This document shows, in pieces, positions 59,559 to 64,000 of a stretch of DNA of 64,000 nucleotides (the first letter of the stretch is position 1; the number at the start of each line of letters is the position of its first letter). The position numbers and the translations under genes are program-made. The stretch is from Polyodon spathula (lineage: Eukaryota > Chordata > Actinopteri > Acipenseriformes > Polyodontidae), in assembly GCF_017654505.1 (NCBI RefSeq), contig NC_054536.1, forward strand, positions 11,681,294 through 11,745,293. The letters run 5' to 3'. The notes beneath the pieces were generated by a model. That model did not search any database. It saw only the letters and a program-made list of their open reading frames with translations, and was not told where the DNA came from.

Positions 59559-59560
<2 letters not shown>
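59365..59560 (+). repeat. SINE with LINE-type CTGCTAAATGAC tail
   Basis: Contains GACTCGGTGCGTGTGACCCT, GAGCAAGTCACTTAACCTCC, TTGTAAGTGACTCTGC and the 3' end AATAAAAGCGTCTGCTAAAT, followed by (AAT)n. That order is common in fish SINEs. The 3' end resembles that of the LINE at 29072-29880. The tRNA-like head is missing, so it is 5' truncated. Confidence 0.7.

Positions 59561-59620
<60 letters not shown>
59561..59620. repeat. (AAT)n tail
   Basis: About twenty AAT units following the SINE. Confidence 0.95.
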
Positions 59621-59622
<2 letters not shown>

Positions 59623-60770
59623 TTAAAAAGTGCATGGCGCAGTGAGGAGTGTTTGTGTCTAGTAAGCATACTACATTAAAACTATTGTGGTCAAAAGGTA
59701 TATACAATCCTATATATACTTAATATAAACATAATGGTTACCTATAATATAAATACATAGGTAAACTATAAGATTTTTTATATAAACAATTTTTACGTGA
59801 AACACTTTCGTTCGACTCTCTGTTGATACAAAATTCTTAGAATTTATGCTTATTGTGTGAAGTTAAAGATGAAGTAAAAATATAGTAGGACCTATCTGAT
59901 TTTACTAAATTGTTACACCTATTCATACCATCCACTACTTTTTTTATTACTTTGATTTTATTTATTCATGTTTGTTTATTGTTGTAGAAATCAGTATGAT
60001 CACAGAAACCTGCAGTACTTTGAAGTATCAGATATTGGCTTAAAACCATTTTCATTATTATTTTTGTGTAACCTTGTCTTGTACTTCTATTTTCAAACAA
60101 CAGCAATTGTTTTTATGTTATGTCTGGCTGGCACTGTTTTTTTGTAATCTTTTTAATTGAATGTGCTGTTTATATAGATTTAATTTAAATTAGGCTTTAT
60201 TCAGTTGGGTTAATGTGTTTGTTTAATTGTTAATTTATTTTTGTTACAATTAGATATTGAAATAAATTACTAAATGTATGAATTCTTGTTTGATTTATTA
60301 AAAATACAATGGGCTGGAGTTGCTTTTTTTTTTTTTTTTTTGCTTTACATTGTAATTGGCACACTTTTAAAGTAAAAGCACCAATTACAATTTTGAAACT
60401 AATAAAAAAAAGGCTACTTGAGCCCTAGAAATTAAATGTTGTTTATATTTAGTTTGTTGTTTTTTTCTTTCTTTCTTGAAAAATCAGTGTGAAATAATCT
60501 AGTTCAGTGTTTATTATTAACACATTATAGATTAAAATTAAGCAAATTGTCCTTTTTGCAGGACATATAGTGACATTATTTGTTCATTGCATACAGAGGA
60601 TTAAGGACAGGAAACTTGCTTATCTCCCACTGCCAACCACAAAAATACTGTAATACTACAGTGAGGGCTGAACCCATATGATGCAATTGTCAGGGACACT
60701 AAGACAATGAAATACTAATCTTAGCATCTAATGGTTAGGAATCCCCTCCCAATCCACAGGGGAATATTAC
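59621..60770. other. Flank sequence, nothing recognised
   Basis: Very AT-rich with T-runs near 60330. No coding block found. Confidence 0.4.

Positions 60771-60775
<5 letters not shown>

Positions 60776-60829
<54 letters not shown>
60776..60829. repeat. (TA)n array
   Basis: Uninterrupted TA array of about 27 units. Confidence 0.95.
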
Positions 60830-60832
<3 letters not shown>

Positions 60833-61067
60833 TGCTGACGCCACGGTTGATTTCAGACTAAGTTCTGAACTACAGCTCCACTAGGTGGCCAATATTTGGC
60901 TGAAGAAAATACATTATCTACTTCTTTTACAAGCCTATAAATGGGGGAGGTTCTATCCTTGGCACCTCTCTGTACTGATTTGTTATGCATCACTTATCAG
61001 CTTGTCCGAGATGAATATTAGAATACAAATAACCTGTAGTGTCCAATTACAGCCACGTAGCCAATAA

Positions 61068-61328
61068 ATGACAGCCCCTTCTCTCTTGTACAAGGTGCTA
61101 ATTCCTTTTGAGTGGAAGGCTTATGCTGCAGAAGTATATGACCCTTCAATAGAACCAGCTTCATTTCTTGAGGGGTTCCCCACTTATGAACGAAATGATG
61201 ATGAGGCTTGGGAACCCATTGATATGAAAAATAGTGAATTCTGTCCATCTCAAACATTTTGGATGGAAGGAATACCTAATAAAATAGCATTCTGTGATCA
61301 AATTGAAATGCATGAACATAGTTATTAG
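61068..61328 (+). other. Unidentified coding-like frame A
   Basis: An 86-codon open frame with protein-like composition: KVLIPFEWKAYAAEVYDPSI, FLEGFPTYERNDDEAWEPID and SQTFWMEGIPNKIAFCDQIE. I do not recognise the family. TTGTACAAG before GTGCTAATTCC (61095) looks like a splice acceptor, so this could be an internal exon beginning VLIPFEW rather than starting at the ATG. It ends in TAG at 61326. The adjacent frame B, 70 bp on, has similar composition but is in a different frame, which suggests a decayed gene or retrocopy. Chance cannot be excluded. Confidence 0.35.
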
Positions 61329-61398
61329 TCCAGAATCATTGTTCTCTGTGGGAGACTCTCTGAAAGAGGAAAAGACAGGCACATACCCAGCTTAAAGT

Positions 61399-61764
61399 GT
61401 GCATGTCACAAGCAGAATCAAAAACCTGCCCTCTTGCACACACATGGTAAAGCATTGTAAATCCATGTTTGAATACAATGATGTACAAGGTTTATCATCT
61501 TCTCATTTAAATGTTGAACCAGACAATGTGAAGAGAATTGAATGTATGGAGTGTGAAGTAGATCACCCAATTAAGTGGGCTCGTCTGGGAAGATTACAAT
61601 GCAAAGATGGGAGTCCGGTTAGCAAGGTTCAAGATTTTGCAGAGATCAGGTGTTTAAAACCGTCACCCACAAATATGATGCTGAGCACTGGATTCCAGAA
61701 CCAGACAGACTTTCATTCCTGCTGGGAGCAGCCTGATGTCCTGGATGCAAACAGGACACCGTGA
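61399..61764 (+). other. Unidentified coding-like frame B
   Basis: A 121-codon frame with an ECMECEVDHPIKWARLGRLQ segment (two Cys-x2-Cys-like cysteines), KVQDFAEIRCLKPSPTNMML and a C-terminus DVLDANRTP, stop TGA. Upstream, the same frame reads LFSVGDSLKEEKTGTYPA before a TAA near 61394, so the open part is longer than the ATG suggests and is broken by one stop. I do not recognise it. Frames A and B could be one protein with a frameshift around 61325. No repeat-family motif was noticed. Confidence 0.35.
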
Positions 61765-62675
61765 TTAAAAGACCATTCTTACAAGTAACGGTTAAGAGCA
61801 GTAATATTATAATATGGTAAAACTCTGTACTGCTTTAGAAATTGTTAAAAAAGAAATCTGTGTTAGCCTAAATGAAGATTCAGTAAAACAAAAAAAATCT
61901 ATGATCTAATTTAATAACCTTAAGAGATCCCCTTAGGAATGTTCTTGTATCTAGTGCCTCTTATCAGCAAGAAGCAGCTTAACCCAGATAGGGGCTACTT
62001 GCCTGTAAACGTTATCTAAGAATGTACCAAGCAAGACTAAATTTACTTACACACACAGATGTTTAACTTAAAGACAGGTTGGCTGTTTATTCCTATCTGA
62101 AGGGGGTGATAAAACTCCATTGTACCAGAATAATATATTTTAAACCAAGGCAGGACTAACTGACAGAATGGGTGCTTTAAATCTGGGGCACCTCGTCTTT
62201 ATAATCTTTATCTTAACCAAGTGATAGAACTCCATGGTACCAGAGCCATATGTTATCAGTGTTAGAAATGACCTCATATATCCTGGATTCAGAAAATAGG
62301 GAAAGCATGGTACTGCATATTATTCATTTTAAGGAGTAGCCTTATATTACAAGTATATTACTTGTTTTAATGTCTAAAAAGCCAGGTGTTTTAGGTTTAA
62401 TTAAGTCATATAAGTATTGAGGCAAAACTGCAGTTTATTCATCAGTTGAGTTTGGTAACACAGACAGCTGGTCCGCCTACTGGCAATCTCCTTGTGAAGC
62501 TGACTGCTGGCGTTGTATGCAGAGCCTTTTGGTTTGTTTAGCATAATCTTGCATTTGTATGTCATCTCTATTGAAGCATAAGGCCATAAGGATAGGCTTA
62601 TTATATTTAGCTTTAGAGAGGTTTTTATATTGTATGCTCTAGGCTAGTTTTGGATGCTTTTGGCAGTTACATGTT
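61765..62675. other. Flank sequence, nothing recognised
   Basis: No coding block, tRNA or transposon end was identified. Confidence 0.4.
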
Positions 62676-62870
62676 CAATCAATCAATCAATCTTTATTTT
62701 ATACAGCACCTTTCATAGTGGACCACCATCACAAAGTGCTTTACAAGACAGTGAGGAACAATGCATAATACATTAAATAGAGTGAAATACAGCGCCTAGT
62801 ACATTAAATACAAACAGTACAAAAACAATGCAAATACATTAAATCTAGGCATAACACATTAAATAAAAGT
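62676..62870 (-). repeat. SINE-like repeat, minus strand
   Basis: On the minus strand it reads GTAAAGCACTTTGTGATGGT, GGTCCACTATGAAAGGTGCT, then TATAAAATAAAG and a (GATT)n tail (complement of 62676-62692). The same GCGCTTTGTGACGGTGGTCC and GAAAGGTGCTATATAAA block occurs on the + strand at 63690-63722, so the two copies form an inverted pair about 1 kb apart. Confidence 0.75.
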
Positions 62871-63029
62871 CTAGGATGTGACATTGTGGGTGCATGTGTC
62901 AAACCCGAAATAGCAATTTCGACAACATAACCATATTGCTTTATAGTATTAATGCTGTTAGTTTGCACAGACACCAGACTGCCCGGATTGTCTATGGGCT
63001 AGAATTCAATGTTGATCTGTGATCACTTG

Positions 63030-63350
63030 ATCCATTTTTTTTTAGAGTGACCAATTATTATTTGTATTTATCTCCCACCTCCCTCCCCTCTTCGGAATGT
63101 CCAATTATGTTTTTTTCTCCTCACTGCAGCGGTTCCCCACACAGCATTGACGTTCTGAGGGCATGCGAGTGTCCCCTGATGTCACAAGCCTAAAGCCAGA
63201 ATCACTTTTACACCAAGCAATACAGAGCAGAGGTGGGTGGGCTGCCAATCCCGGAGAACAGCCCTGCTTCTTATCCACTCTGAATCAGCTTGGTGTCTGG
63301 CCAGTAGGGTTCACTGTTGCATGATGAGAAGGAGCCCCTGCCTGTTTCCC
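63030..63350 (-). repeat. Diverged tRNA-type SINE, minus strand
   Basis: TGTCCAATTATG, CTCACTGCAGCGGTTCCCCA and AGTGTCCCCTGAT resemble the SINE at 32579-32998 (TGCCCAATTATTA, TTCACCGCTGCAACCCC). GC-richer than the flanks. More decayed than the 32.6-kb copy. Confidence 0.5.
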
Positions 63351-63619
63351 ATTTCTTACCCCGTATTTATCTTCCTGATAAGCCTCCCCTAATTATATTA
63401 GAGAATAAAAGAAGTGCTGGAATGTGACTTTTTTTATGTAGGAAAAACTATAACAAACTGGAGCGCTTAGGGTGTACATATATGCAGTATATATACTTAT
63501 CATTTACAATACAAAATAATATGCTAAGTGCAATAAAAAATAATAAAATTAAACTACCATTCAATGTTCTGTGGTTATTTGTTAAATTCAGCTGGATTAC
63601 TTTAATCTTTCAGTAAGAA

Positions 63620-63730
63620 TGTCCTATTGTAAGTGACTCTGCATATAATGCACAGTTCAGAGCCTACCTCTGTAAAGCGCTTTGTGACGGTGGTCCACTA
63701 TGAAAGGTGCTATATAAAAATAAAGATATT
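63620..63730 (+). repeat. SINE fragment with GCGCTATATAAA-type tail
   Basis: Begins TCCTATTGTAAGTGACTCTG, shared with the SINE at 59461-59482, then switches to GTAAAGCGCTTTGTGACGGT and GGTGCTATATAAAAATAAAG. It therefore shares a body with one SINE and a tail with the repeat at 62676-62870. Confidence 0.7.
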
Positions 63731-64000
63731 TTTAATGTTATTAATGTTTAAGATAGAAAATCTATTCTGTGATCCAATGTTGTAACAATTTAGACTCATT
63801 AAATTTATATAAAAGAGATATTCTCAGTATAAGGGAGTTATACATATTAGTAGAACACTATCTTTAAGACTTTGTCTCAGAGTTGGATGCCCACTGACTG
63901 GACCACACTGGCTACCCCTTTTATCTTGTCCAAGCAATAGTGAATAAAAACTGAAATCTACAAGTGGATTTTTTTCATCTTTCTATTATAAAAGTTTCCA

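Noticed and set aside
59507..59707. Polyleucine protein on the minus strand
   Set aside because: It is the translation of the (AAT)n tail of a SINE; the same applies at 7387-7596.

Overview
This is a vertebrate genomic window, most likely from a ray-finned fish. It carries the 3' two-thirds of one spliced host gene, DOK6 (docking protein 6), on the + strand, embedded in AT-rich introns full of transposable elements and dinucleotide arrays. The repeat set (CR1/L2-type and L1-type LINEs, Tc1/mariner, Buster-type hAT, tRNA-type SINEs, very long (TA)n/(TG)n arrays) fits fish. A non-teleost such as sturgeon or paddlefish is my guess from the familiar look of the CR1-type 3' end; I could not check it.

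Host gene: six DOK6 coding exons at 1171-1285, 12462-12581, 22868-23057, 28521-28659, 30586-30703 and 49749-49927. They join in phase into 286 codons plus a stop. They cover the C-terminal part of the PH domain, the whole IRS-type PTB domain and the C-terminal tail, which holds a run of nine CAG-encoded glutamines. The first exons (start codon, N-terminal half of the PH domain) lie upstream of the window. No other intact host gene is evident. Two coding-looking stretches at 61.1-61.8 kb are unassigned.

Introns by region: 8.4-10.1 kb holds a decayed hAT transposase (- strand) split by an LTR-like insert. 11.76-12.4 kb holds a Tc1/mariner remnant. 14.2-14.45 kb holds an L1/Tx1-like remnant. 17.85-21.87 kb is a hAT element that received a CR1-type LINE (about 19.06-20.68 kb) and a solo LTR (21.16-21.75 kb). 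22.4-22.8 kb and 47.3-47.8 kb are two copies of a microsatellite-carrying repeat. 24.4-25.26 kb is a truncated CR1. 26.0-27.2 kb is half of a Tc1 followed by a huge compound microsatellite. 29.07-29.88 kb is an L2-like LINE 3' end. 30.95-32.23 kb is a hAT with a perfect 8-bp target duplication. 32.6-33.0 kb is a tRNA-type SINE. 36.47-41.05 kb is a Tc1 containing a nearly full endonuclease-RT CR1. 43.75-45.21 kb is an L1-type insertion with a 15-bp target duplication. 47.8-48.16 kb is an internally deleted Tc1.

Downstream of the DOK6 stop: a hAT remnant at 52.86-53.56 kb, a broken CR1 with a 316-bp foreign insert (55.49-57.11 kb), a nearly intact Tc1 (57.3-58.9 kb), and SINE-type repeats at 59.4, 62.7, 63.0-63.35 and 63.6 kb.

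I did not find a clearly new biological system. The most interesting items are the nested and chimeric transposon structures, the polyglutamine tract in DOK6, two overlapping splice donors beside an (AT)41 array, and the repeated siting of (TG)n/(TA)n arrays at Tc1 ends.
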